Shown here in pieces: positions 32,787 to 46,322 of a DNA stretch of 64,000 nucleotides. A program made the position numbers and the translations under genes. The stretch is from Azolla caroliniana (lineage: Eukaryota; Polypodiophyta). The DNA lies in NCBI GenBank assembly GCA_043228905.1, contig JBHGNT010000011.1:14322001-14386000 (forward strand). The letters are read 5' to 3'. The notes below the pieces were generated by a model that was not told the origin of the DNA, did not search any database, and saw nothing but the letters and a program-made list of their open reading frames with translations. Positions within the stretch are counted from its first letter, which is position 1; each line of letters starts with the position of its first letter.

Positions 32787-32803
32787 ATATGCCTCTTTGA
32801 ACA
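31961..32803. other. Region upstream of the SUMO-ligase start codon, with (GT)n
   Basis: No gene is recognised. A (GT)n run of about 16 units ends at 32783 and merges into a CAG splice-acceptor-like site at 32784-32786. The exon containing the start codon at 32804 follows, so the preceding sequence is probably an intron of the 5' untranslated region. Confidence 0.4.
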
Positions 32804-35800
32804 ATGACTTCATTTCCTGATGCTTGGACGCTTATGGAACGCCTTTACAAGTGTGTTAAAGGGAACTCTAAAGCAGATTATAGAGAGTTCACCACCACGT
32901 GCATTCAATTGGCCAGGTTTTTATTAAAATAAAGGCTTGCTTATAGTGTTGATTATATTATGTTAGGAATTTCAAAACATCGGAAATATGCAAGTTATAA
33001 GTTAATACATTAAATTACAACATGGAGAACTGCCTTGCAATGACTCTACTTTAAGGCAAATGCAGAATGTCGTAGAAATGTAATCAGGATTGAAATTTAA
33101 CTTTTCATTGAATGCAATGCACAAAATTCAAGTCATCACAAATGTCTGAGACAAATTTTCATGAATAACTTGGAGTAGAATAACCAATTTATGATTTCCT
33201 TTACATATGGAAATTTAGGTGTTAGGAGTAAAGCTTCTGGTAAATTTTATGGAAATTTAAAAATGCACTTATTTTATGCTTGTGTTTTGTTTTCCTAAAA
33301 ACCAGAGTAATTGATCAAGCTGTTGCAAAGCATCAAAAACTTTCGATTGTGCAGCAACTTACCCAGCTTCTGAAGAAGGTCTGCTGTTTGGATTAATGAA
33401 ACTTAGCTTTAGTAAATTAATGGGCATTGTTTTATATATTGCAATAATATTTTCTGCTGCTACTCTTGCAATTTCTGGCATGCGTAAACTGAAGATAATT
33501 TCTACATATGTACCATGATTGAGCCATCGCAAGTGTTCCTTTTATCTAAACAAGGGGCATTCTGCATACACACATTATTTGGTGCCATTATTTGAACTTC
33601 TAATATCTAGCTAGGTTTCTTTATAGTAAAAAACATGGCATTTGAAGCGTATATATCTGTTGACTTAATCCAATGGTGCATGAAGAAGATTATGGGTTTT
33701 CACAAAAGGTGGTTTTATGTATAGGATGATGAGGGTGAGTACCTAAGGTGAAGTACATCCATCCCTAGTTGAATTTGTTTTGATGCAGTTTGATGCATGA
33801 AGTTGATCAATGCATGTGTTTGATAACCGTATCTTGTGAAGTTCAAATCTTGATCATTTGCATGCATTCTTCTTTCACTTCAAGAAATTTCCCACACTTC
33901 TATGTAATGTGATCGGTGAATGAATGCTTATTCTGTAATTTTGTAGGTCTGTGAACAAAAAGACAATGAAATGTTTCAACCAGCTATCATGGTTCTTCTT
34001 CTCTCAGTAAAGGTGAACCAAATCCACCTGTACCATAGTATTTGAATGCATGTGTCTCATTGCATGCTGATTTATGTGTATGCAAGTGTCTCATTCTGGT
34101 TCAAATTACATTTTTGAAAAATTCTGTTTATTCAATGCATGTTAGTTCTATCCATATCTGTTTTTGTGTCATCATAAATCTGAAGAACCATATTTAGCAA
34201 TTGCATTCTCACTCAAACATAACAAGAGAGAAATCATTGTTTTGTTTCTTGTATTTACTTACATGTCAAAATAATTGGGTGAAATTTATTTAATAATGTT
34301 TAAAATTAATACATGGAAATAGATAATTCTGTATTTAAAACCACAGAAAATACTGGAAATGTCATTTTGAAAGAGCCAGACCATCAAAAGTCATATGTAT
34401 TGTATGCCTCAGCAAATACTTTGCTTATATGATTTTTTTTTCTTTATTTAAGCAAAACGTACTATTACAGAAACATTGTGATATTAGATGCTATGTAGAT
34501 ATCTGCTTGTTCTTAATAATTTTAATTTCATGATAATTGTGGCAACAGAACTAAATTCTGGTCTCACCTCCTTATTTGTGGTTAAGAGATGCCTATATAA
34601 TTATTATCCTGAGTTCAAACTGAGATTATAAGACTGTAATTATACCTGTTTGTCCTCTTGCATGTCAGGTATTGCAAAATATATTCTAGATTGCCTAAGT
34701 TCTCATTAAGGGTATTCTTTTGTAGAAAGAAAGAAAGAAAGATATATTAACGTCGTTTAAGAGGCCAAAATGGCCTATAAGACCAAATAAGAGATTACAT
34801 CTTAAGTGTTGTCTCGTCTTTGAGAACAACAAATCAGAAAAATAAGTAATACTCCGTAAATATAAAAGTATATAAGATAAAAAGAGATGAGGGAATCTGG
34901 TTTTCGGCACATGTCAAATTCTCAAGTTAGATATATTGTATTTTTTGTCTTCAAAAGATCTCTAGCATAGGTCGGTTCAGAATGGAAATGTCTCCGAAGC
35001 GAGGGAAGCACCTGCAATGGCGGGAGATAATGGCTTTTATCTGTCAATAACAAGGGTGTCGAGGTCGTGGTCCATGGGGTCGGGGCCTACGTGCATGACA
35101 GATTGCTATTGCCCGATCAATTGTAACCCCTTTGTTATGTCCTGGTCAGGAGCCCATTTGTGTATCCCGTGATTGACTTGTAGCATTAGTAGGAGTGTTG
35201 GGGCTAAAGAAAGTTGTGATTGTTCTTTGTGGATGAGCTTGTGTGGCTGTATTCTTCAACAACTTTTCCCGATGTCGCTTGAGCTCTAGCAAGAAAAGTC
35301 CTAGGCACCGTTGGCCCTCATATTCCATTACCTTGTGTAGCGGGCCAAAGCCTTGTTTAAAGAGGCAATGGTATCTCTCTTTGATTTCATAAAAGACACT
35401 ACACTGACAAACATAGTGTCCTTGGATTCCACTCCTTGATGACACAATTAGCAAATTCTTTCTTGTAGAGGTAGTTGTGTATATCTGCCTACCTCAATCT
35501 AGAACTGATGTGATGAAGTTCGCAGCTGCCCTATCACACTACGGAGCGCATAGGAGAGATGTATGTCCATATAAGGTGGCCTGATGATGAATCCATCCCC
35601 CGATGTGTGTAAGAAGTGTGTCTTATAGTGGACCATCTTCGTACCAATTGGTATTTTGGGGTTAATCCATGTTATCTTGTTTTCTAAGTTAATAATATCA
35701 GTTCGGATCACTCTATTCTTTTCCACTTTGGGCATATTTAGATGGGGACAGTCCAAGCTATATTGGAACGGGGGTAGTGTATTTATACCCATGCCATGTG

Positions 35801-38800
35801 ACTCTAACCATTGCTGCATTTCATCATACCAACAATGAATGTCTCCATTTTCAGCCAGTTGTCTTGATGACATAAGTAGAAAGAAAGAAAGAAAGAAAGA
35901 TATATTAACGTCTTTTAAGAGGCCAAAATGGCCTATAAAGCCAAACAAGAGATTACATCTTAAGTGTTGTCTCGTCTTTGAGAACAAAAAATCAAAATAA
36001 AATAAATATTACTAAGTAAATATAAAAGTAAATAAAATAAAAAGAGACTAAAGAATCTGGTTTTTGGCACATGTGAGATTCTCAAGTTAGATATATTATA
36101 ACTTTTGTCTACGGAAGATCTCTAGCATAGGTTGATCCAGAATGGAGAGGTCTCCGAAGCAAGGGAAGCACTTGCGACAACGGGAGATAATGGCCTTTAT
36201 TTGTTGATGACAAGGGACGGGGCCTATGTGCATGAAAAATTGCTATCGCCCTATCTATTGTAACCCCTTTGTTATGTCCTGGTCGGGAGCCCATTTGTAT
36301 ATCCCTTGATTGACTTGTAGCATTAATTGGAGTGGTGGTGCTAAAGAAAATTGTGTTTGTTCTTTGCGAATGAGCTTGTGTGTCTGTATTATTGTCCTTC
36401 AACAACTTTTCCCTACGTCCCTTGAGTTCTAGCAAGAAAAGTCCTAGGTACTGTTGGTATTCCATTACCTTGTGTAGTGAGCCAAAGCCGTGTTTAAAGA
36501 GGCAATGGTATTTCCCTCTTATTTCATAAAAGACACTACAGGGACAAACGTAGTGTTCTTCGGATTCTACTCCTTGATGACACAATTGGCAAATTCTTTC
36601 TTCTAGAGGTATTCGTGTATATTTGCCTACCTCAATTTCTAACTGATGTGATGAAGTTCGCTGCTGCCCTATCACACTACGCTGTGCATAGGACTTTGTT
36701 ATGTCTTGGTCGGGAGCCCATTTGTGTATCCCGTGATTGACTTGTAGCATTAGTAGGAGTGTTGGGGCTAAAGAAAGTTGTGATTGTTCTTTGTGGATGA
36801 GCTTGTGTGGCTGTATTCTTTAACAACTTTTCCCGATGTCGCTTGAGCTCTAGCAAGAAAAGTCCTAGGCACCGTTGGCCCTCATATTCCATTACCTTGT
36901 GTAGCGGGCCAAAACCTTGTTTAAAGAGGCAATGATATCTCCCTCTAATTTTATAAAAGATACTACAGTGACAAACATAGTGTTCATCGGATTCCACTCC
37001 TTGATGACACAATTGGCAAATTCTTTCTTCTAGAGGTATTCATGTATATCTGCCTACCTCAATCTGTAACTGATGTGATGAAGTTCGCAGCTGCCCTATC
37101 ACACTATGCAGCGCATAGAATAGCTGTATGCCCATATAAGGTGGCCTGATGATGAATCCATCCTCCGATGTGTGTAAAAAGTGTCTTATAGTGGGTCATC
37201 TTTGTACCAATTGGTATTTTGGGGCTGATCCATGTTATCTTGTTTTCTAAGTTAATAATATCAGTTCGGATCACTCTATTCTTTTCCACTATGGTCATAT
37301 TTAGATGGGGACAGTCCAAACTATAAAACGGGGGTAGTGCAGTTATACTCATGCCATGTGACTCGAACCATTGCTGCATTTCATCATACCGACAATGAAT
37401 GTCTCCATTTTCAGCCAGTTGTCTTGAAGACATAAGTGCCAACCTTGGGGACCGTCGTTTAGGGAGCTCCCAAAGATGTTGGATAAATGTCACTGATCGG
37501 AACAATGTCTCGGTGATTATAGGTGTTGCTCCCATCTCTGCCCGGATTATATCGTGGGGCACCGATGCTTTGCTCCTTATCATGCGAGCAAAAAAGAAAG
37601 AAATAAAGAAAGAAAGAAATGTCAATATTCTCTGAATATTGTTAAACTTCTATATGTGATCTTTGTAGTGTAGTTCCATAAATATCAAATTTAAGTACAT
37701 GAAAAGCGAGAGCTTAATTGTGCATTTTGATATAAATAGATTCCAATGTGAATATTAGTTATACTGTCCATATCTTTGTTTTACATGTTCATTGTCTGAT
37801 TGCTTGTATAGGAACAAACAAGAATGCATGTGACAATATTAATATAAGCATCTATGCTGCTCATTGATTCCAATTTTAATTTCTTTTTTAGAATGCTATC
37901 TGTTTTAACTGGTTCACCCCCTCAGAAGGACAAGAAGTATTGCGTATGTCAAAAGAGGTATGCCAAAAGATATAGTTTTAGGGCTAGCTTTTCTTTCCAA
38001 TGGATTTTGTTTTTTAAAATGATCTGAGCAAATGTGTCAGTTGAATTATAGCTGATTAGAAAATTGTGTTTGCTTTATCTTGCCAGCTCATTGATTTTTT
38101 CACAGGTGCAGCAGGTTGGACTGCTGTTGATAGCAATGAAGCTTCACAAACATTGTCTACAATTATACCGAAGTAGGAATTATAATCTTCAACTCGTTTT
38201 TATTGATCAATAGCAAAAGTAGGAAAATCAGAAAATCCGTAGTATTTCTGAAGCGAGCTGGATGAATAGGGAAGAACTATCTTTATAGTGAGGTTTCTGG
38301 GGTATTAATTTCAGGACACACTTTCTTTATTTTGAGTTTATGTAATACCTTTAGATGTTATTTTGAAGTGTGAATTTGACGTATCAAATGTGAAGCTAAG
38401 TACAACAGAAGAGAAGTACATATGCACACTAACCTAAACCTCAAGAGTTCTTTTCCAAAATATGCCATGGTCCATACTAAAATTGTTCATATCTCTTCTG
38501 TATTCAAATCCATTTGTCTATACAGTAGTTAAGAACAAGTGACAAGTTGTTATTCACTCATCAAATTTACCATTTCTTTTCTGATGATGTCTATTGCTGC
38601 TATTAATAATCAAGATATTAGATTTTGATGATAATAGAAAATCAGTGGAATCTTATAGCACATGAATGTTGTGTTATAATGGAGTATAACTACAGAAACT
38701 GTAGGTATTATTGTATACTAACACACCATGAAATTTCAGGAAATCCAGCTATGATAAAATCTTTGAGTTTAAATTTAGTGACATTATTGTAGAACTGTCG

Positions 38801-41800
38801 ATTTAAACATAGGCTTTATCATGTCTAGCTATCAGCTATCTGTAAAAAAATGTTTCCACATTCTTTGTTCCCACTTGAATAACCAATAAATAGTTCTGTA
38901 AGCTGATCTCTTTTCTGTGGGTGTGTTTGTTGCGCTGTAGGTTTTATCCATTATTGAGTTTGCTGACAGTGATAGTGGCTTTGGAGGCAAAGGTGACTAT
39001 GCTCTGTGCTGGTTGACCTTTGATAGCCACATATATGTTTTAATTGCTCATTTTTTCTTCAAATCTGTACTAAGTTTTTAATGTTATGTTTATAGCCAGG
39101 TTATGAAGCTATGGTTTGTGATTTCTATGTGTTAAAGAAGCCTTCTTCTATTGAAGAACTGGTACATTGCCGAGTAAATTACTGAGGAAATTCTGATTAA
39201 ACAATTAGATGGCTATCACATGATTGATGTAGAATTAATTTTGCACTGCAGCGTATGTTTGTGATACGAAAAGATAATCAGGATACATCGTCATGTCTAG
39301 TGACTCCCGATCATGTAAAGTAAGATTTATGCATAATTATTCTCTGAAATTAAAGTAACATTGTGTATACAATTTCCTTCTGATTAATTATGTGGATGCA
39401 TTTTCTGATATCTAATCATGCCGTCAAAGAGAAATAATCATCAGCCAATATTGTAAGTCGCAACTGTAATATTGACTGATGATTTCAGCTTATGAAAGCT
39501 TATTTTGTCCCATAGTTTAGGTTTTCAGGTTTACTAATAATAACAGGATTAAATACTAGCAATGTAATGGTTGATTTGATATTATGGCAGTTTTTTGGTG
39601 AATGGAAAGGGTGTTGAGAAGAGGAGTCTTACATCTATGGCGAGTGCTTCATCTTTCCTTAAATCACATTTAATGTTTTCATGAGAAATTATATATCCGT
39701 GCTGAATGGCATGATTACTTTCTCCTGTTTTTGTATGCTAAATTTTCTTGGTGGTATCATGATTAGGAAGGAGGTCCACAGATGCCTTCAAATGTAACTG
39801 GAATGCTGAAGATAGGGACAAATTTATTACAAATTGTGGGAGATTTTCCTGGTATAGTTCCCTTTTGACAATTCTGTCTCTCCATGGCTAACGCTGGTAG
39901 GTATAAATACACAAAAGAAAACTATTGAAACGTGTTAAAATGAGTAGAATGTACAAGGAGTCACAGAGATGGACATTGCTGCTGCTGGCCTTTCTCTGTG
40001 ATGTGAATAATAGAGTCCTGTAGACCAGTTGTCGGAAATAAGAGACAAGCATCTGGGCATATCCAAAAGCAAGGCTTGATGGTTCTCCCTGGAGAGTAAG
40101 TGAACCTGATCCAGTAGAGGTGGGCTTGTGTCAATGATTAGCAGATGCTAAAGAGTCACTGAGCATGGAAGATAGCTTTTGGAGTTTAGGATTGACACAT
40201 GGACTGGACATTTTGAATGGGACAAACAGACATCCACTAAGTAGTGGTTTTACTTGCTTTCCACATGGGCATGGCACTAGCAACATCTATCATATTCTGA
40301 CTTCCACCACACTAGTGCTCTGTATACATGAGATCTTGGTGTCATGCAAACCCGTCATTGTAGCATTGGATCAGCACATTTATCTGTGACAATGGACTTA
40401 ACCACACTAGTGGTCCATCTCAACAGAACACACACTACCATCTTATGTATAGTTTCTGCAAGGAGACAGATGGCGTGTACTTGGAAAGATCTACAATCTC
40501 CTTGATATAGAGAAGCTCCACCCACCATTACCAGAACAGACCTGAACTGAGACTCTACACTCAGTTGCTACTGCAGCTTCGCCATGTCTACACGGATATG
40601 GAAATCATTTTCAATTACTATGCCTCCAGAACAGCTGGTATGATGATGAGCAGAAAAATGAGAGCCTGACTGCAGAGAGAGATAGGCCTTGGCTTTACTA
40701 CTGACAACCAGCCACACATTGTCCATTACCCACAACCAGTCTCCTTATCTGAGACCAAATTTACATCCACATGAATCTTATAGAAGTTTGGTAAAAGAAA
40801 AATGAAAGTTTTACCAGTTTATCAGTTGAGATTTTAAGGGGGCATCAATCCTCACTTATCAGGTGCTCGCTCTCTCGGACTCTATTTCCGCTGTGGATAA
40901 AATCTCCGACTATTATAGGTGCTCAGTTGACGGGTACTTGGATTCTTATCTGTTATACACAGATGATATTGTACATATAGCATACATTATAGTGAGCTTA
41001 TTGTACCTGCTAGTGTACTAGAAGTAAACTTGTGGAAAATTCAAGGCCATGGTGTTTAATTACTACATCTCAGTGAAGAAGTAGGTCACTGCCTTAGATC
41101 ATTTATGGAAATGAGAGGGTGCATTGTGTAGATTTATACACCTATCTTAGTGTAGTGTTCTCTGAAGCTATCTTCTCTATGAAAGGAGTTATTTGAACTC
41201 TTGTTATCCCTACAATTCTTTATGGATTGCAGATTTTGGACTGAGCATTTTGTGGCTCAATCCAGGCACCTGAGGATGTGGATCATCCGATGGAAGATGT
41301 TCTGCATTGCGGGATAAATAATTTCATTCCTTGATGGAGCATGATTCCCTCTGCGACTATGGATGACATTGATGTTATACAATGTCATCCTTCGAGAGTG
41401 TTCATGGCCTGATCCGCCCATGTTTGACTTCTTCAAGATACTCGTTATTTGTACATTGTATAGTCCGCATTAAGGTTTAGGCTTTAGATTATAGCCTAAT
41501 TACATGGGGTAGCTACATGTGTATTGCCATATCAAGCCATTTAATGTTTAGGATCAGGATACAAAGAATAGTATGGATTTGATTTTTATTTTAACCTGTG
41601 TCTTCCTCCATGATACGATACACTACAATGGCTATTGCATTTTTGAGAAATTCTTGCTAAATAAAGTATTCTTAAAGTTGTGTTTGTGATCTTTGTGCCT
41701 GAAATTTGCATTCCATTTGACTGTGGAGTGGAAATAGTGCCATTTCACTTGGTAGCTAATGAGGATAAAGGATTTTCATAATCTCTACTTTTTATCCATT

Positions 41801-44800
41801 TAACAATGTTGTGGGAACGGTTTTTGCAACATGTTTCAAAAATTGTTCCTGGTTATGGATAATCATGGGAAGTTGTTGAACTGCCTGGTTGGGAGTTGTC
41901 TTAGTAAATCTTGAGAATAAAGGGTTGATTATCTTGATGAAGTAAGAGCCAGTATGGAAAAGAGACTGCTAATTTTATAAATAGCAGCTGCTGTTGTAAT
42001 ATTTCAATAATAACTCAAATTATGCTGATGAAGCAATGTTTAAATAATCTGGCCATCAGAACAAATAAAAGATGGGAGGCACATTGCAATCAGGCACAAT
42101 TATCTGTAACAAAGAAACTTGTAGTATCCAAGAATTTGCTATAACAAGGCAGGGGATGGAAGATATGCCATTCCTGTTACTTTTTAAAGTGTGAGTCTTT
42201 CATTGCAACCAGCTTCTGGAAGATCAATATGCATAAATAGCTGTAAACTTCGCACATCATTATCTGCCACACTTGATATAACTTATTTTAATATATTATG
42301 GGAATCCAGAAGATACAAAATGCGACGTGCCTAATGCACTGCATTCAAACTAGGTGCACTGGCATTTTCTCACTTCTGGATTGGCTGTAAGACATAAATA
42401 ATGTGTTTATAGTAAATAGTGTCAGCTATTTTGTCAAAGATATCTGATGTAAATAGGTGTTCCAGCATTGTGAACTTCGGCAGTTATTGCAAGGTTTTAA
42501 GGCTTGTAGTTCATCCTCGAAATGGAGCTCAGTTTTCTAACTTCCTACAGCAAACTTGTTTAACCAAGTGACACTACTATTTTGAGAACATATTATAAGA
42601 TATCATTTGTACCAATCACTTTGCCAATTCTTGGGTATCGGTTGCCATCTAGTGCAACAAACAGGGAATAGGGAGTGTGTGCAACATATGCATTCATCTA
42701 GAAGGCCCATATTATTCTTTAGATGGAAAGAACATCATAAACCTAGTTATTTGAAATGCCTCTTTGGATGTGAAGCATGTGTGACATCCGACAGTGCTTT
42801 TAATTAGCTGCATAATACTCATAATATTGAACAAAGAGGCATTTCAATTCTAAACTTCCAAATCTTGATGAATTCCCATGTCATATCAAGAATTGTTTTT
42901 ATGGATTATGCTAAAAATATGTAGTTCTAGTGTGTGGTTCTTGTACACGTATTTTATTGGGCTTATTTTACAGCCACAACTGACACTTTTCTCTCAGGAA
43001 ATTATTTGATTGCAATTGCTCTCACTACCACAACCACAGAATTCATCTCTCCATTGTCTTTGAAGATATACAATCATACTGGGGCAAAAGCTCAAGCAGG
43101 TTATAGTCATGAAATAACTCACAGAAGAAAGAAATTTTCTTCTCAACCTGCAAACACTCATTTCTTTCATTCTTTATGCTTTCAAATGTGTAGATGAGGA
43201 ATTAATTGAAGGGCCTTCACGTGTTTCGCTTCTTTGTCCCATAAGGTAATTTTTATGCATTTCTTAAGAAGATTATCCAGGCCATATGTTTAAGCATAAC
43301 TATTGCATTTAGTGAGAGTATGGTTATGTGTGTCTTTCTTAAAAGCATGGCTATATACAATAAAAGTACTTTAGTCTTTTACATTTAGAATGATAGACAA
43401 CACTGCTGTAGATCATGGGGTATATAAAATATCCATATATAATATGTTCACCGGTGCTATCACCATATCTTGTTGTCATCATCATTGTTGTGGCCTTCAC
43501 TGTCTGGCCTTTAATCAATAAGCCTATTAAACACCTTCACATGCTCTGATATCCTTTCTTGATGTCAGCCATAAACGAATTATTTCTCCGGTTAAAGGTT
43601 CCTCTTGCAAACACCATCAGGTATTGGAATTTGCCATGTGAATTACAAGATTATATCGTTTGTTTCTTAAGAGTATTATGCTCATTGTTTCTCTTCAGTG
43701 CTTTGATTATAATAGCTTCATGGAAATAAACTCTAGAAGACCTTCATGGCGTTGTCCTTTCTGTAGCCGACATGCCAGCTTCCCTGATCTATGTCTTGAC
43801 CTTCAAATGCTGAAGGTTTTTGAAGCTATATTTGTCCACTAAATGCATGTCAGTTTGGAGGAGTTATAAAATCAAAGTGTGCTCATTGCATGTTATTCTG
43901 GACAGATATTAAAAGAGACCAAGGACAATGCTGTTGATTTGATGGTGTCTGATGATGGATCCTGGGAAACATTAAACGAAGAAGGCAAGCTGAATAAACT
44001 TAGCAGTGCAACTAAGGAAGAGCTGATGGCACAAAATTCAATAGAGAGCTCAGTTGAGGATGGAGAAATTCATATGCAGAAGAATGACACTAGCTATATT
44101 GAGTTATCTGATAATGACGAGCCTGAAAGAAGGAATTGCATTGATGGGTTTACTGTTGGTGAAGGATATGCCAACTGTGGTGGAGAAATGGAAGATAGGA
44201 AACCTGATGTAAGGGAGCTCAACGCAGCTCTAGCAACAACTACTGGCAGTGGACAGGTCAGTATCGCAGAATCTGCCACCATACTTCCTCATGGGAGCAG
44301 TAATCAGTGTATCCCTCAAACAATGCAATTGTTGTCCAATGAAGTATTCACATTACCAGAGGCACAAGTAGAGAGACAAGGAAACCAAGAAGTAAGTAGA
44401 TCACCTATAGCTATACAGGCCTTGCCTGCACAAATGGCAAATGCAAATCCTAACTACCGTACCCGACCACGCACAAATTCACCTCATCCGAACCCATCGG
44501 TTCAAGTGAACAATTCCCAATCTGGCATCAATCAGAGACCTCTTCAAGTACAATTACCTAGTTTTGTCGGCATTCAGGATGGCCAAGTGCTGCTGACTAC
44601 TCCACACTTTCAGCAAGAAACCGATGAGTTTCTGAATGCCAATCAGTTACAACAGGTAAACAACCAATCAGTAACAAGAAGCATTTAAACACATTAAACT
44701 GAAACAGAAGTAATGAATCTTCATAGTGGTATGACGTGATATGAACCTTTTTGTTCAGCATTCAATTGTTCTTTTTGGAGTAACACTGACCTGATACATT

Positions 44801-46322
44801 TTAGGAGTTCAGGGTTTTAGCTGGTTTAAGTTGAAACTGGGAAACACCAGGTTTTTTATTGAAAGGTATGACATTACATAATTTTGAAAGGTTCAGCGAT
44901 TAGGATATCGAGATGTAGAACTCTGGGCTGATTTCAACATTCAACTACCTCATTTAATAATACTGCTGAAAAATGCATCTTCATATATGGGATGGTATGA
45001 CATGATATTTGTTAGAGAGCTTTAGCATCTAGGTTCTTATATATGTAGATGTAGATCCTTGGTTCATTTCAGAGCTCGATGATCTCAATAGAGTAACACT
45101 GCTTATTATGAATCTTCGTAGATTGTAAAGTATGAAATGATCTATTTAAGATTAAACTGAAACACCATGATGAATATTCATATATCAAAAGGTATGACAC
45201 TAAATATTTTGAAGGTTCTAGGGTTTAAAAACTCAGAGTGGGGGGTTAATAATACAACTAGTTGCTTTTTGCAAATAGATTTAAAGGTTAATAATGTCTA
45301 GGGGTTAATAATACAACTAGTTGCCCTGGTTGTTTTGGATATGTATCAAAATACCTTCAGCAGTAAAGTTTCTACTGCAGGACTATTCTGGCAAATATCC
45401 AAATTAATTGACGTTTTAATTTTATGTCTGTCATTGTGCACGTAAGCATAACTCATATTGTTTACTCTGTTTATTGAAGACCCTGGATGCGCGAGATCAA
45501 CGGCAGAGGGTCACCATTCAGAGCTCCCAGCAACATCAACAACGCACGACTCCATCACACTCAACGCATAGAGCTACTCGAGAAAATCCGTATCTTATTC
45601 CTAACAGGAATATCAACCAAATCCGAGCACCGGACCGTCCAAGTCCTTTTCAAGCAAATGTACGGCCCGAGTCTGCAAATATGCATGATGCCCAATTGTG
45701 GAGGCTTTTGCAAACACAACAAATACAAATTCAGCCCTCCCAACCACAGCTACAACAACAAGGTGTTATGAATTCGGCCTTACGAGAAGAAAATGCTAGT
45801 GCTTTAGCCGAAGTGCCTCAATCAGCTGCTGGTTCATCATTAGTTATGACCAACACAATGAGGCGGCAAAATTCACAAAATGCTCGGGTGAATGTGAATG
45901 CACAATATTTGCAATCAGCTAATCCTAGTTTGGTTTCGCCAACTACGAATACACTATCACGAGACCAAAGGTGGATGAATGCAAATGCGAATAGTAACGC
46001 AAATGGGTCGGATGGCTTAACTGGACAAATGTCACCAGATGTGCCAGCTATGTTGCCTGACCACACTCAAAGAAGGATGAGAGGTAGTATTAGCAATCCA
46101 CAATGTCAGACAAATTATGCTTCTTGGACACTTGGTTTGACATCTCAAGCTTCCCAAGTTCCACAAGGTTCAAATGGTCATCTTTCCAGATTTTCCCCAG
46201 GCATCCCATCTTCATGGAATGACCCGATGACGAGGCCAGTGGACCCTCTTCCGCAAAGCATCCAGACAGTGTCCACTCTTGTAACTGACTTTGACAACTG
46301 GTTGGATACACAGAACAATTAA
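32804..46322 (+). CDS. PIAL2: SP-RING (PIAL-type) E3/E4 SUMO ligase, 16 coding exons
   Basis: Exons: 32804-32916, 33306-33378, 33947-34012, 37892-37957, 38087-38172, 38941-38992, 39096-39161, 39252-39319, 39591-39639, 39767-39851, 42998-43099, 43194-43245, 43569-43620, 43699-43815, 43906-44655, 45480-46322. All junctions keep phase, giving 879 residues. The order and content match plant PIAL1/2 nuclear SUMO ligases: an N-terminal helical region (VLLLSVK, NWFTPSEGQ), then FLVNGKGVEKR and NVTGMLKIGTNLLQ. The SP-RING follows with C290, C306, H308, C311, C329 and C332 (PSWRCPFC). A SUMO-interacting motif (YIELSDND, 413-420) precedes a Gln/Asn-rich tail. SP-RING proteins promote SUMO transfer from the E2. 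The ATG follows an in-frame TGA, so earlier exons are non-coding if present. The last acceptor (TTGAAG) is weak, and an extra exon in 44656-45479 cannot be excluded. Confidence 0.85.
34724..37625 (-). mobile_element. LINE C-terminal fragments, three overlapping copies in SUMO-ligase intron 3
   Basis: Intron 3 (34013-37891) holds three partial copies reading leftward: 34724-35880, about 35881-36690, and about 36691-37625. They encode the end of a LINE reverse transcriptase polyprotein: SSHQLEIEVGKYTRIPLEE, then a CxxC...H..C block (ICQLCHQGVESEEHYVCPC), then a basic tail. Two copies end in an (AAAG)n-type tail (on the plus strand GAAAGAAAGAAAG) next to an identical terminal segment with GAGGCCAAAATGGCCTATAA. 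The first and third copies are closest to each other. All lack the endonuclease and RT core. Confidence 0.75.
39890..41530 (+). mobile_element. LINE relic with endonuclease and RT remnants in SUMO-ligase intron 10
   Basis: Intron 10 (39852-42997) contains a plus-strand relic. A frame at 40165-40389 reads like the end of a LINE apurinic endonuclease (GLDILNGTNRHP, SGFTCFPHGHGTSN, then ALDQH where SDH is usual). LLYTDDIVHIA near 40950-40985 corresponds to the RT YADD box, and TILYGLQI near 41210-41235 to the region after it. Stops and frameshifts are frequent. Confidence 0.6.
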
